A program made the position numbers and the translations under genes. From Trichosporon coremiiforme (Eukaryota; Basidiomycota; Tremellomycetes; Trichosporonales; Trichosporonaceae), in assembly GCA_039545355.1 (NCBI GenBank), contig BCJJ01000003.1:1-64000 (forward strand): a stretch of 64,000 nucleotides of DNA, read 5' to 3'. Below, in pieces: positions 50,591-60,904 of this stretch. A model generated the notes under the pieces. It was not told where the DNA came from and made no database searches. It saw nothing but the letters and a program-made list of their open reading frames with translations. Within the stretch, counting starts at the first letter, position 1. Each line of letters starts with the position of its first letter.

Positions 50591-51211
50591 TCACATCGAA
50601 GCCCGGATGACAGACACCTTGTCCATCCTCCTCTTCAGCGTCTCATTCTCGACCTCGAGCTGGGCCACATGCCGCTTCAGTCCCTCCTTCTCTGTATCGT
50701 TCTCGGCATCGGCATCCGCCCAGCACATCGCGTCCGTGAATGGTGTCGCAGCCTTCACGATCTGCACGTTGTCCCGGCGCAGATCGACTAGTTTCTGTGT
50801 CAGGTCTCCGATCGTGTGGTGCAGCTCTGCGATCATGGAATCCTTCGCATCTAGGTCCTCGATTGCTTCCAGGAGACTGCGGGACACCTCGGTGCTCTTC
50901 TGCTCCAGCAGCTCGTAGTGCTCCTCGGGGCTGAGTAGGCGGGGAGATGAACGTGAACTGGGCGAGGGCGAGGTGCGCGAGATGGTGTGCGGGCTGAGAC
51001 TGGAAGATGCAGGAATACGCGGAGGCGGAGCCATGGACGACATCGAGGAGATAGAGGGGCAACGCGAGCGCCCAGAGGGGGCGGGAGACTTGATGCGCAC
51101 GGACCGGAGTGAGGCGACAGGGGAGGTCTGGGATGTGCGCCCGGGCAAGGCGGAGTGCGGTGACGGAACGTGCACGTTCCCATACTGTGCTTGCGGAGCG
51201 ATGGCTGCCAT
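50591..51211 (-). CDS. coiled-coil protein, Ser/Pro-rich N-terminus, function unknown
   Basis: An intact 206-aa frame from the ATG at 51211 (upstream in-frame residues look like leader). Residues 1-95 are rich in Ser, Pro and Arg with many SP dipeptides (SPAPSGRSRCPS, SPSPSSRSSPRLLSP), which suggests phosphorylation. Residues 97-200 form a coil (LLEQKSTEVSRSLLEAIEDL, LKRHVAQLEVENETLKRRMD). This is the best-preserved member of the group of Ser/Pro + coil genes in this region. There is no catalytic motif. A cytoskeletal or scaffold role is conceivable but not supported. Confidence 0.7.
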   Translation of the reverse strand: MAAIAPQAQYGNVHVPSPHSALPGRTSQTSPVASLRSVRIKSPAPSGRSRCPSISSMSSMAPPPRIPASSSLSPHTISRTSPSPSSRSSPRLLSPEEHYELLEQKSTEVSRSLLEAIEDLDAKDSMIAELHHTIGDLTQKLVDLRRDNVQIVKAATPFTDAMCWADADAENDTEKEGLKRHVAQLEVENETLKRRMDKVSVIRASM

Positions 51212-51777
51212 CGCGGTTGGTGGAAGGAGGAGGGTAAGGAGAGGGGTACTACAGAGAAACTTGGATACCGAGGCTGCCTTACAGTACTGGGTTATGAATG
51301 GAGCAGTTGGGAGAAGCACTCGCACACCTCGGTCAGCTGTTTATGTGTGAAGGAGTGACTGCGGCGCGTAGCCAGCGACACGCGCATGCACCTATGGGAT
51401 CAACTTTTCTGACGCCGTTTTCACACTGAGCGCTGTTGTGAGCAATCCACGAGCAGAGAAACATGCACCGCGTAGTGAGGTCATCCCGACGTTATCGCGG
51501 CATCTGACGCGCGCGTCGGGCTGTGGATTCCGCAGTGCGCGTAGTGAGGTTGTGAATCTCAGGGTTGCTGCGAACATCGTTTGCTTCCAGCTGTTCTGGC
51601 CACTTCTACTCCTGCGCGTTGCTGTGCGTCCCTGGAGAGTCCCTGGGTACGGCGTCATGCCACCAGCGCTGGCTAAAAGACATATGCATAAAGCTTTGAC
51701 TGGAGACTATCCACATCACTCCAGCATAACCGAGGCTCAGCCTGCGTCGCGGTCGCTGCGCACGGTGCACGGCTGTG
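51212..51777. other. intergenic
   Basis: A short duplicated stretch (CGCGTAGTGAGGT and GCGCGTAGTGAGGT, near 51469 and 51538) is the only pattern. No gene recognised. Confidence 0.45.
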
Positions 51778-52997
51778 CTAGCGGAGCAAGTCCCCGATCT
51801 TCGTCGACTTGCGGCGCAGGTCGGCAAGGTCCTGGCTCTGCTCGTAGATCTTCTCTCTCTTCACAACGATTTGGTTGTCCTTGATTGAAAGTTGAGTGTT
51901 CTTCGAGGCCAGCTCGCAAGCAAGCTCGTCTCGCTCTCTGGTCAACTGCTCAACGCCCTTGGACAGCGCCTTGTTCGTGTCCTGCAGCTTGCGCATCTTG
52001 CGGTGTTGCTTCTCGGTCTGCCTCTTGAGGCTTTCGTCGTTCTTCAGGGCGCGCCCCTTCCACTCCTTGACGTTAGCCTTGAGCTCCCGCACAGTGCGCC
52101 TCTTGTTGTCGATGAGCTCGTTCAGCTCCTCAATGTACGTGTCGTTCTTCTCGTCGGCTTCACTGAGCTTGCACTTCAGCTGCTTAACCTTTTCCTTCTG
52201 GACTGCGTCAGCATACGGCCAGCGACCAAACTACTCACAAGGCTTCTGATTTGACGCTCAGCTTCACTTGCACGGCACTCAGCGTCGAGGAGGTCTTTCT
52301 CAGCCTCCTCGCGGGCATCCTCCGCCTGAGCGATCTATTTGCTCCTCTCCTCGTCCGTCTCTGCCTGAGCTTCGGCCTCGTAGAGACGCCCTTCGAATTC
52401 AGCAGCGGTTTGTTCGGCCTCCGTCTGTGCAGCTTCGGCAGCGGCGGCGCTCTCAGCGTCCACGACAGCGCGCTCAGCAGCGGCAGCACGCCGCTCTGCC
52501 TCCTCAGCGATCGCCTCCGCGGACTTAAGGATGCACTCCAAAACGTGCGCATGCTGTTCCGTTTGAGACGCACGGCGATTGGCGAGGGAACCACGCTCTT
52601 CGGCTTGACCCGCACGTTGATATGCCACAGAGGTACGCACTTGAACCATCTGTACACGTTCCTCCAGGTACTGAAGGCGATCTTCGGCGTCGGCGGCGCG
52701 GTCCTTATACTTCGCGAGATGAAGCTCCTCAGCCGCTGCCTCATCGGCGTACTTGCTCTCTGCTTCAGCGGCAGACTGCTCGGCAATGAGAGTGCGGTTC
52801 GCGGCTGCGGCTCGAGCGACCTCGACCTCGGCGAGCCGGCGCTCAGCGTGGATCGCGTGCTGTGAAGCTTCAAGTCTGGCTGTTTCGATATCAGCCAGGC
52901 GGCGCTCAGCACTCTCGGCGCGCTGTCCAGCCGCAGTTGCCTCACACTGGTCCGAAGATCCAGCACACGCTGACGCACTCCTGTCTGTCGGACCTGC
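51778..52997 (-). pseudogene. long coiled-coil gene, 5' end unclear, one in-frame TAG
   Basis: Exon 52239-52997 and exon 51778-52197 are joined by a 41-nt intron (GTGAGT donor, GTCCAG acceptor). They encode an almost unbroken alanine/glutamate coil of about 390 residues with an ERRLA motif repeated in the left part (ERRLADIETARLEAS, ERRLAEVEVARA). TAG at 52335-52337 splits EERSK from IAQAEDAREEAEKD. No ATG lies upstream in frame before a TAG at 52998-53000, which may be an intron acceptor (GCGTAG or GGCAG), so a first exon is missing from my model. The downstream part (KEKVKQLKCKLSEADEKND and on) is clean. Function unknown. Confidence 0.55.
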
Positions 52998-53695
52998 CTA
53001 CGCACACATAATGCGAGGTAGCAGGCGCGCGAGGACGGTGCGAAGTCGCAAGTATGCGAACATCCCACATCGCAACCCTTTCGCTAGCCCCGAAGACGTA
53101 GATATAAGCCGGCCCACCTATCGTCAGTCTCTCTTCCTTCTCCATAATTCACTCGCCATATTGACTCACTCTAGACTTAGTACCCTGTCTTGCGGGAACA
53201 GTCCACTCAGAGGGCCGGACGACTGGACACAACTTCCCAGCCTACGGGCACCCCCGCGCAACCGTGAAAGCCATACTCGTCTGCGGTGAGCTGTGAGCGA
53301 CACACGGGTCAGTTGCCAGGACAGATCGCTCTCTAACCCCCAGTACTTGGTCGCGAGTGAACTCCCAAACGAAGGGCGTCTACGCCACACTACCACAGCG
53401 CCGCCGGTCACTGCGCTGTCCATTGGACAAACCGCACAGCACGATTCACACTGCTCTCCCGTAATAGCACCATCAGTCTGCACCGCCCCACCGTCGTACC
53501 GATCGATGTCCCCAAGACTGATGCGCAAGTACCCGTACGCACTGCTGTCAGCTTCACTACGAACGCTCCAGCTCGTCATCTAGTTCACAACTTCCCCCGG
53601 CCTCCTCAAACCAGACGCGATGCCCTGCATAGACGCAATGCACAAGTGTCCATATCATCTGCCGTCAGCTCCACCGCACCCTCGCTCACCTATAT
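52998..53695. other. intergenic, possible missing first exon of the coiled-coil gene
   Basis: I expected a short first exon on the minus strand within the first few hundred bases but could not fix one. A TATA-like GATATAAGCC occurs on the plus strand near 53101. No other gene. Confidence 0.4.
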
Positions 53696-54418
53696 CTACT
53701 GCAGCTTTTTGAGCGCACCCTCGAGCTGATCCCAATGATCGATGTTGACCACCGCCCCGGCCTCCCTGAGGACATTCCCCATCAGTTCCCTCTCGTCCTC
53801 CTCATACGCTCCGAGGTATCCGATCGTCTTGATGCCGGCTTTCACAGCCGAAGTCGTCCCACTACGCGAGTCCTCGATGGCGACTGCATTCTCGGCCTTC
53901 TTGCCCAACTTGGCCAGTGCGAAAGTGTAAATGGCGGGATCGGGCTTGGAACTGGGCTCGGGCATTGATGTCGCTGCGGAATAGACGCGGTCGCCGAAGT
54001 ATCCTTCCAGACCCGTCTTCTCGAGTGATACGATGACGCGCCTCAGCGCCGAGGACGAGACAACGGCGAGAATGTACTTCCCACTCTTCTCCAGATCGTT
54101 GAGCACGGGCTTCGCACCCTCGCACGGTTCCAGCGCCGCCTTCAGTTTGCCGATGACGACTTCTTCCTCCTTTTTCACGTAGACCTCTAACTCTTCAGGC
54201 AAGATGGGCACGCTGTACTCGGACGCAAGCGAGGAGAGTATGCCCCGGAAGTTTTGGCCGACGTACTTCTGCTGCAGCGAGGGACCTGTGAAGGGCGCCA
54301 GCGGCAGACGCAGGTCGGTTATCAGAGTGTTCACGAGCTCGGCGCAGCCTTCGAAGGCTAGGTGCTCAGAGAGGACGAGCGTGTTGTCGCAGTCGAACAG
54401 GAGGGTGTCGATAGCCAT
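53696..54418 (-). CDS. HAD-superfamily hydrolase (beta-phosphoglucomutase/phosphatase-like)
   Basis: A 240-aa, intron-free HAD phosphatase. Motif I is LLFDCDNTLVLSEH (nucleophile Asp near residue 9), motif II is AVVSSSALRR, motif III the lysine of PEPSSKPDPAIY, and motif IV IEDSRSGTTSAVKAG. The helical cap between residues 20 and 95 makes it a subfamily I type. It would dephosphorylate a small sugar phosphate or similar metabolite. The start at 54418 has the usual context. Length and motif order agree with GPP/DOG-like and pgmB-like enzymes; the exact substrate is not clear. Confidence 0.9.
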   Translation of the reverse strand: MAIDTLLFDCDNTLVLSEHLAFEGCAELVNTLITDLRLPLAPFTGPSLQQKYVGQNFRGILSSLASEYSVPILPEELEVYVKKEEEVVIGKLKAALEPCEGAKPVLNDLEKSGKYILAVVSSSALRRVIVSLEKTGLEGYFGDRVYSAATSMPEPSSKPDPAIYTFALAKLGKKAENAVAIEDSRSGTTSAVKAGIKTIGYLGAYEEDERELMGNVLREAGAVVNIDHWDQLEGALKKLQ

Positions 54419-54779
54419 TATTGAGGGTTGTTCCTGGGTTTCGAGTAAGGAAGTGTAAGGTGAATGTGCTGGAGTGTGCAGAGATGCCTAGAGAGTGTGC
54501 AGTGAAAAGAAGGGCGACGACTATCACGGTGACAACAATGCTCTGGCGGACGGCCGATCGGTCCGACCACGCGATTACCCCGCGCGTATCGGCTACTTAG
54601 TGGTCACATGACGTCAGAGGCTGCACCCTACGCGTGTGAGAAACAGACTGCGACGCGTTTCGTGCTCGATGTGCGATGTGCTTCGGTGCGCTTCGGACAG
54701 GATCACATTCTCGAACGTCATGATACGATTACGGTTACAACGACTACTGCAATTTCCCAGATGCATGTATTCCTTGCGC
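54419..54779. other. intergenic
   Basis: Promoter side of the HAD gene and terminator side of the carrier-like gene. No gene seen. Confidence 0.5.
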
Positions 54780-55790
54780 TTACGCGACAACAGGGGCGGG
54801 GGGCTGGCCGGGGAGGGCACCACTCTGGAGCTCCTGGAGGATGTACTGGTTGAAGGCGGCGCGGCCGACAGCGAAGACGACGCCCCAGAAGGCGCCGCGG
54901 AAGAGGGTTGGCCAGTTCTCCTCGGCGATGATGGACTGGACAGCGTCGACGACACCGCCGTAGCGCACGGGGCGGACAAGGATGTCGTCCTCAGTGCTGT
55001 TGTTGGCACGGGGACCGACAGGCAGCGGTGTGCCATCCGCATCTGAGGGGTGGGACTGGATGCGCGTCGTGACGAGGAGGAAGGGAGCCTGGACAAGAGC
55101 TGAGAACAGGGACCAAGCGAACTCGCCCTCGGGGCCGTAGCTCCAGAGAATGTCAGCGTCGGCAAAGGTGAGTGCACGGCCGACGAGAACATCGAGGATA
55201 GTCGAGGTGACGAGGCCGGGGATCTGGTACAGGCGCAGAGGGTTCGACTGCTCAGACTCGGTCATGACAGACCTGAGGTTGAAGGACGGGAGGCGGTAGT
55301 TGGAGACAAAGGCACGGGCTGCGAGGACGTTGAAGGGTGCGACGATCAGGTTGAACGCGACGTCGAACAGGATGCCGTTGCCGGTCTGCGTGAACCAGGC
55401 CCAGGTGCGGCCGAGGGTGCCGGTCGTGGTAGCGGGGTCAGTGGGCGAGGTGCCCTTGGCGACGGCAACACCGAGAACAATGGCAGCAGGCAGAGACGAG
55501 ACGACGTAGGACAGGACCGAGGGGAAAGCACCGTTGAAGAAGCCAGCGACACCCTCAAGCTTGTATGTGCGCTTGAACATCTGGATGAGGGACCAGGAGC
55601 GGGACTGCTCCTCTGAGACCGAGACCTTGCGGACACCGTTCTTCTCGGTGATGTTGATCTCGTCGATGACAGGGTTGTAGTTGGTCAGGTAGCGGGCGAG
55701 GGTGCCGGCGAAGGGGACACCGAGGACGGTGACACCGACGCCAGGCAGGAATGCAGCCGCGCTAAACTGGATTCCATCCGCTGCGGTCAT
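54780..55790 (-). CDS. mitochondrial-carrier-like membrane protein
   Basis: A 336-aa, intron-free protein with weak mitochondrial carrier features: amphipathic and hydrophobic segments, GFFNGAFPSVLSYVVSS in the first third and NWPTLFRGAFWGVVFAVGRA near the C-terminus, both like the second half of a carrier repeat. The full PxD/ExxK/R signature is not seen in all three repeats, so it may be a divergent carrier of the Ugo1 or Mdm/outer-membrane type rather than a classical transporter. The start MTAADGIQFSAAAFLPG has the usual context. Probably located in a mitochondrial membrane. Function not assigned. Confidence 0.7.
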   Translation of the reverse strand: MTAADGIQFSAAAFLPGVGVTVLGVPFAGTLARYLTNYNPVIDEINITEKNGVRKVSVSEEQSRSWSLIQMFKRTYKLEGVAGFFNGAFPSVLSYVVSSLPAAIVLGVAVAKGTSPTDPATTTGTLGRTWAWFTQTGNGILFDVAFNLIVAPFNVLAARAFVSNYRLPSFNLRSVMTESEQSNPLRLYQIPGLVTSTILDVLVGRALTFADADILWSYGPEGEFAWSLFSALVQAPFLLVTTRIQSHPSDADGTPLPVGPRANNSTEDDILVRPVRYGGVVDAVQSIIAEENWPTLFRGAFWGVVFAVGRAAFNQYILQELQSGALPGQPPAPVVA

Positions 55791-56241
55791 GATGGAAAGG
55801 TAGTGGCTGGAGGTGAGGAAGAAAGGAGAGTCAAGCTCGGGTAGGTTATGATGATCAAGTTCGGGTGGGTTATGATGTAGCGATGGGAACTCGGCGGGCC
55901 TTTTTCGTGAGCCCGCGTGCCGTCCGCTGCGGTGACCCGCGTGGAGCTCCCATCTCTTGACCTCACCTGGTTATGTCGCCGGCCAGGCATCGTCTCTCAC
56001 TCTAGCATGCTCCACAGACTCAGATGGAACAAGTCCGAATGCGCTGCTGATAGGCTAATGAATGCATTCGATCACGTGTGCATACGCGCCATGCCGACAT
56101 AACATCATTAGCTAGTAGCTTGCTCTTTCTATCGACTATGCTACATCGCAGATCATCACAGCCACCATACCACTGTACATTGCGTATGACGCTGTGGTGT
56201 CCATCCATGATCTTCTAGAACCGCCCTCCCATACGAGCGGG
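55791..56241. other. intergenic
   Basis: Contains a short direct repeat (CGGGTAGGTTATGATG, CGGGTGGGTTATGATG) at about 55839 and 55862, just upstream of the carrier-like gene. No gene recognised. Confidence 0.5.
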
Positions 56242-56897
56242 TCAGTTTTCACCCGGTCTCGGGGTCTCCGCGTTTTTCACCGTGCATTGTAGCTTGACAT
56301 CACACTGCAGTATGCGAGGTCGGGGTCGGCAAAAACAGAGCATGAATTCAGTCTCATGCGCAGCCTCCTTCGCTTCCTTACTGAGGACCGAGGATAGAAT
56401 GGCCCAATGCCTCTGAACGTCTGCCTCCAAGTCCGCTCTCGTGGCTCGCTCATGAGCCTCCACTGCGTCACGCTCGGCCAACTTGTGCGCGCGATCTGAA
56501 TCCCGCACCTTGCGCTCGGCACTCAAAGCACGGCGCGCAAGCTCGGTGTCCTTCCCCTCGAATGTGCGTGCTTCGGCCCTGGCTGCGCGAAGATTGGTGC
56601 GGAATGTCTCGCTCTCGACCTGCAGGTTGCTATCGATGGCCTCCGGAAGCCGAGGCATTGATGGGTAAGCCGTTGGAGGGGTCAGGGAGCTTCGGGAGAG
56701 ACTTGTAGAATAAGGCGGCACGCAAACCAGCAGCAGGCGTCGCTGTGCCCTCCGACGTGGGTTCCCTCCGGCTCGTTTTGATCTTCTTTCTCTTTCGAGG
56801 CTCTGCGGGGGCGGCGGCGGTAGGCGGCGTCGCTGTCGCCACGGGTCGCATCGGTCGTGGTCGATGACGCCGCAGATCCTTGCGCGTCGAGCGACAT
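56242..56897 (-). pseudogene. degraded coiled-coil gene
   Basis: Parts of one protein appear in three frames. MSLDAQGSAASSTTTDATRG starts at 56897. A second frame has the basic run EPRKRKKIKTSRREP, and a third runs PPYSTSLSRSSLTPPTAYPS into a coil (LAERDAVEAHERATRADLEA) ending at 56242. No pair of good splice sites was found to join them, so I read it as a decayed member of the Ser/Pro + coil group. Alternative: a multi-exon gene with introns too short for me to place. Confidence 0.45.
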
Positions 56898-57448
56898 CTC
56901 GTCTGCGGGATGGCCCGGTCGAGTACAGGTTGGTTATGTGCTTCGCAGGTGAGGTGGAAGTCGAAGGCGAGCGGGAACCGGTGCGGTCGCAAGAAGAGAA
57001 ACGACCTTATCGTTGGCGAGGAGGAAGACTCATCTCAGCTTGTGTCTAGGGCGAAGACAGATGGCCTGCTGGAGGATCTCGGCCGGCTGTGTTTGAGAGG
57101 AGTGAGAGCTCTTGCTTTTATCGCTCCGCGACTGTCGATTGTAGGGTGCGAAGCTTTGTGTGAGCGGGTGGAGGGTGAAGGGGAAACAGAGTGAAGTGGA
57201 GATCTCTCATGCAACGCAGGTGATTCACATCCCCTCTCGATCCGCTTCTGTCCGCCGATCACGTCTCCAACCTCGAGCATCGGATCTCCCCCGTTTCAGT
57301 ATGCAAGCATGGCCGAAGCACATTAATGCATGGAGTTGCAGGCCAGTACCTACAACTAGCCCGGTCTCCTCGTACGCGCCTGGCTTGACATGAAGTCCAC
57401 TTGAAGACCGCTTGTGACGAAAGTATTGCTTGTCTTGGTGTGAGCGGA
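56898..57448. other. intergenic
   Basis: No gene recognised. Confidence 0.45.
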
Positions 57449-57772
57449 CTACTTTCGGACTGTGGGTTTGACGTCCTCGGAGAGCAGCCCTTGATGATTC
57501 CTCAGCACAGCCCTGTACTCCTCCGCCCTCTTCTCCGCTTCATCGGCGACCTTTTCCGCGTTTCTAGCCCCCGTCTCTGCCTCGACGAGCTTGCGCTTCA
57601 TCCCTTCGTCCGCCTCTTTCGCAGCCCTCTTCTCCATCAGGTCCCGGAGCATAGCCTGCGCCTTCCGCGCGAGCTGGGCCGTCTTCTCCACTTCTCCCCT
57701 CTGCCGCCTCTCCGTCACCTCCTTCCAGTTCCCGCCTCTGCAGCCTTCCGGCCGTCTTGCCTGTCGCCCCAT
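57449..57772 (-). CDS. small coiled-coil protein
   Basis: A 107-codon frame, MGRQARRPEGCRG followed by a continuous charged helix (LRDLMEKRAAKEADEGMKRK, AEKVADEAEKRAEEYRAVL). It lacks the N-terminal Ser/Pro part of its neighbours, so it may be a fragment or lack an upstream exon. It lies 190 bp downstream of the mannose-6-phosphate isomerase stop on the same strand. Confidence 0.45.
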   Translation of the reverse strand: MGRQARRPEGCRGGNWKEVTERRQRGEVEKTAQLARKAQAMLRDLMEKRAAKEADEGMKRKLVEAETGARNAEKVADEAEKRAEEYRAVLRNHQGLLSEDVKPTVRK

Positions 57773-57962
57773 CGTCGCACCGTCGCGCCATCACTTGTGT
57801 AGCTTTCGTCAGTCTGTCAGTCACCACCGTGGGGCAAACAATATCCCTATGCATAACAGTCTAACATCGTACCACATAGAATGCACATCAACGTCGCCAT
57901 CAACTTACACTACTCCAGGCTCCACGTCGCGCTCAGTGTGCTCCGCTTGCTGCGCTTGCAGC

Positions 57963-59679
57963 TCAAGCCTCGACGAAAGCACGGAACATCTCCACATCCT
58001 GCAGCGCCTGGATCTTGACCTCCTGTCCGGCCCCAAGGAAGAGGACATCACCCTTGGAGGCCTGGACTTCTCCGTCGACTTCTCCGGGCGTCCAGGAGAG
58101 CTGTGCATCACCGTTCGTGATGACCGCGATACTCGGCCCAGCGACAGCAGAGTGCGTCGTGACTTCGTCCTTGGCGAGATGTGTGCGCAGGACGGAGAAC
58201 TCGGCGATCGGTGGGTCGTACAGCAGTGTGCTGGGATCGCGGTGCCACTCTTCTGGCTTCAGGAGCTGGCCCGTAGAGGGACCGGCCGCGTACGTCAGCA
58301 TCGAGATCAGTGTGTCCACATCACGAAGCTTCGGCGTCAGACCGGCGCGCACGACATTGTCACTTGTAGCCATGCACTCGATGATGTCTGGGGTCAGCTT
58401 GAAGATTGGACTGTTGCGGAGCTCGACTCACTTCCGTTGATGTATGCGTGGGGCATGTTTGCTCCAATAAAAACTGCCTCTCCAGGCTTCAGGTCGACGA
58501 CGTTGAGGATGAAAATGCAGAACACGCCAATGTCACCCGGGTACTGTCTGTCGAGCTCGATGGCGAGGTCTGCAATCTCCTTGCTCTCTCCGTCCTTCAG
58601 GTCGCCGGCCCTGTATCGCTTGATGAGCTTCTCAAGCTGGGGCTTGAAGTCGTCCTCCTTCACGCTCATGAGGGCACTGAACACCTCCTTCAGCGCCTTC
58701 TTTTCATCCTCGCCTGCCATCTTCTCCTCCAGCTTCTCTGCGTCGGAGAGTGATGGTGAGTCAGAGAGGCCGGCGGCCTTGGCGAGAGATGAGACAGCGG
58801 AGGAGGGGACGATGGCAGCAAGTTCCGGAACAGCGAGCAGGTTGCGCACGAGCACGGCCGGAGGGGCAAAGTTGAGGAAGGCACGGAACGGCGTAAGGGC
58901 AATCGCCATCTCGGGCTTGTGGTTGCCGTCTGGACGTCAGCTACAGCATCCCTAAATACAGCTGTCCTACTCGCTATGAGACCACAGCAAGACGATACAT
59001 ACCCTTGTAAATGTCACTCTTCGACTTGTGCAGCTGCTCGGCCAGCTTCTTATCCGGGTGGGCCTGGATCGAGAGCGCGATCGCGATGGAGAGCACCTTG
59101 AACAGGAAGGGGAGGTCACCATTGCGTGCGTCCGGGAAGCGCTGAAGCACGGCGTCGCCGATGAGCTGCGGGTGTGCAGCGAGGTACTCGCTCAGCAGAC
59201 CCGAGCCAGTGCGCGACGGGCAGTTCGGGTGTGTTCCCATCCAGAGCTGATGTCAGCTACATCTCTGTTCGAAGCTGGGTGGCAGGCCATGACGACATGG
59301 CGCCTCATACCTCATCCCGCCTCATACCTCATCCCGCCTCATACCTCATCCCCTTAGGGCGAGCGGAGGAAGTAGGCCGTAGCGGCGCCTGGTGCGCTGC
59401 GGGAGTTACGCAGAGACGCATGGCGTAGGTTGCTGGAAGCAACGTGGGAAGCAGCACGTCTCATTAAAGAGCTGTACGGAGGGCGCAGCACAGAGCTGTC
59501 ACCGGAGGGAGAGTAAGCGGACAACGTACCTCAGCATAGGGCTTGTTCTTGTCGACCTGGAAGTCGGGGACACTCTCCTCGGCAAGCTGGGCTGCGAGGG
59601 AGGACCTGCCCTTCTTGCCCCAGTCGTAAGACTGGATGCCGGGAGCGATCTTGAACACGGGGGGCGGGGGAGCCCTCAT
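57963..59679 (-). CDS. PMI40: mannose-6-phosphate isomerase
   Basis: A 438-aa type I phosphomannose isomerase, a zinc enzyme that interconverts fructose-6-P and mannose-6-P and feeds GDP-mannose and cell-wall synthesis. Exons are 59530-59679, 59003-59246, 58432-58929 and 57963-58387; introns are 283, 73 and 44 nt. Joins are confirmed by [26 protein letters not shown] and [20 protein letters not shown], all family hallmarks. Zinc ligands lie in [15 protein letters not shown] and in [11 protein letters not shown]. The N-terminus [21 protein letters not shown] is typical. The first intron contains a 17-bp repeat in triplicate. Length matches fungal PMI (about 430-450 aa). Confidence 0.96.
59301..59351. 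repeat. 17-bp triplicate repeat in the isomerase intron 1
   Basis: Three exact head-to-tail copies of CGCCTCATACCTCATCC inside the 283-nt first intron. This may be why that intron is long for this genome. Confidence 0.92.
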
Positions 59680-60904
59680 GGTGGATGGTGCTGTGGATGT
59701 GGACGTCGAGGGTATGAGATAGATGCGATGAGGGAAAATAGGGACACGGAGGGTACCAGTCAGTCTCAAGGATGAGAGATTCGGTGTCGAGGTGTGTGTG
59801 TAAAGAGGGCCGGTGAGAGAGGGTCAGATGTCAAAAGAAGTAGAGTTGGATGGGAAGGCGGAAGGATGTCATGTCAGATCTCTCTGACCGGGCCTTGGGA
59901 GACGGTTGTGTCCCTGAGGGTCTTGTACTCCCGGCGGCAACGGCAACGGGAGGGTGCGTTCCTCACGTCAGACCCTGGCTGTAAATGACCGCTCTACAAT
60001 CTTGTCGTTCTTGTGATGCGTCCAATCTCCCGGCGAGTTTCACGTCTGGACTTTTGACAGGTGCAAGCACCCCCGAAGCATGAAGTCTGAGGCTGAGCTT
60101 ACGACCGCCGAAGCTTCCATTAATATGGGACGTGCCGTGAATCATCTCAGTCTGGTGCCGAACACGTTCGCGCAAACTTTTCTCACTATTGCATGCATAT
60201 TCCCCGCTGTCGTCGCCGCTGACCCGAAAAAGGTTCGGCCCGCCAAACGGTCGAGGTGGGCTCGGTGTCGATCACCGGCACCAGTGTCGCGCGTTCGCCC
60301 AGCCAACACGGAGCGGACCAATGACTGTTCCCGATCTTCGGCCCGTTTTCCACCCTCCCCCGCACCCCCCTGCTCAACCACGACTGCTGCTCTTCTTATC
60401 GCTGCACTGACATTCCGGCGTCGGCCCTCGGGCCGTTAGCAGGAAGAGAACACGAGGGGCACTTGAAGAGGCGTCCTGCCATCCAGGCTTGCGCCCATCA
60501 TGACATCACTGTCCTTACTAGGCCCCTGCCTTACACTCTTGACATCATGTCCCCGCCGTCCAGATCATACATAGGGTTCTAGTTCCCATAGTGCCCGTCA
60601 ACGACGGTTCACCGGGAGCAGGCAGAGCAAAGCCGGCGGGGAGAAGCATGGTCGTTCGTGGGTGTTGTTGTTGCGGAGGGAGGAAGGTAGCTCAACATTT
60701 CGTTGTTGATTACTCCGGTGTTTATCCGACGCGACACGTGAGACGCGTCGAACTCGTTTGTTGTTGCTTTGTCTCTTGGTCTTGCCACTGTCCCTCTGAC
60801 CGTTCCTTCTCTCCACCTCCACTTTCCTCCCTCCACTTTTCCTTTTAGAGGATCCTAGTCTACTCTCACGTTTGAAACTAAACGCAATGTCTGGCTTCCC
60901 ACAG
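59680..60904. other. intergenic; expected N-terminus of centrin not found
   Basis: The left part is the promoter of the isomerase. I searched the rest on the plus strand for the first EF-hand of the centrin gene (DxDGSGxI pattern) and did not find it. A polypyrimidine stretch at 60790-60846 and CCCACAG at 60898-60904 form a convincing intron end. Confidence 0.5.

Noticed and set aside
57591..58955. 454-codon open frame on the plus strand
   Set aside because: Antisense to the mannose-6-phosphate isomerase, whose spliced product matches the family from end to end.
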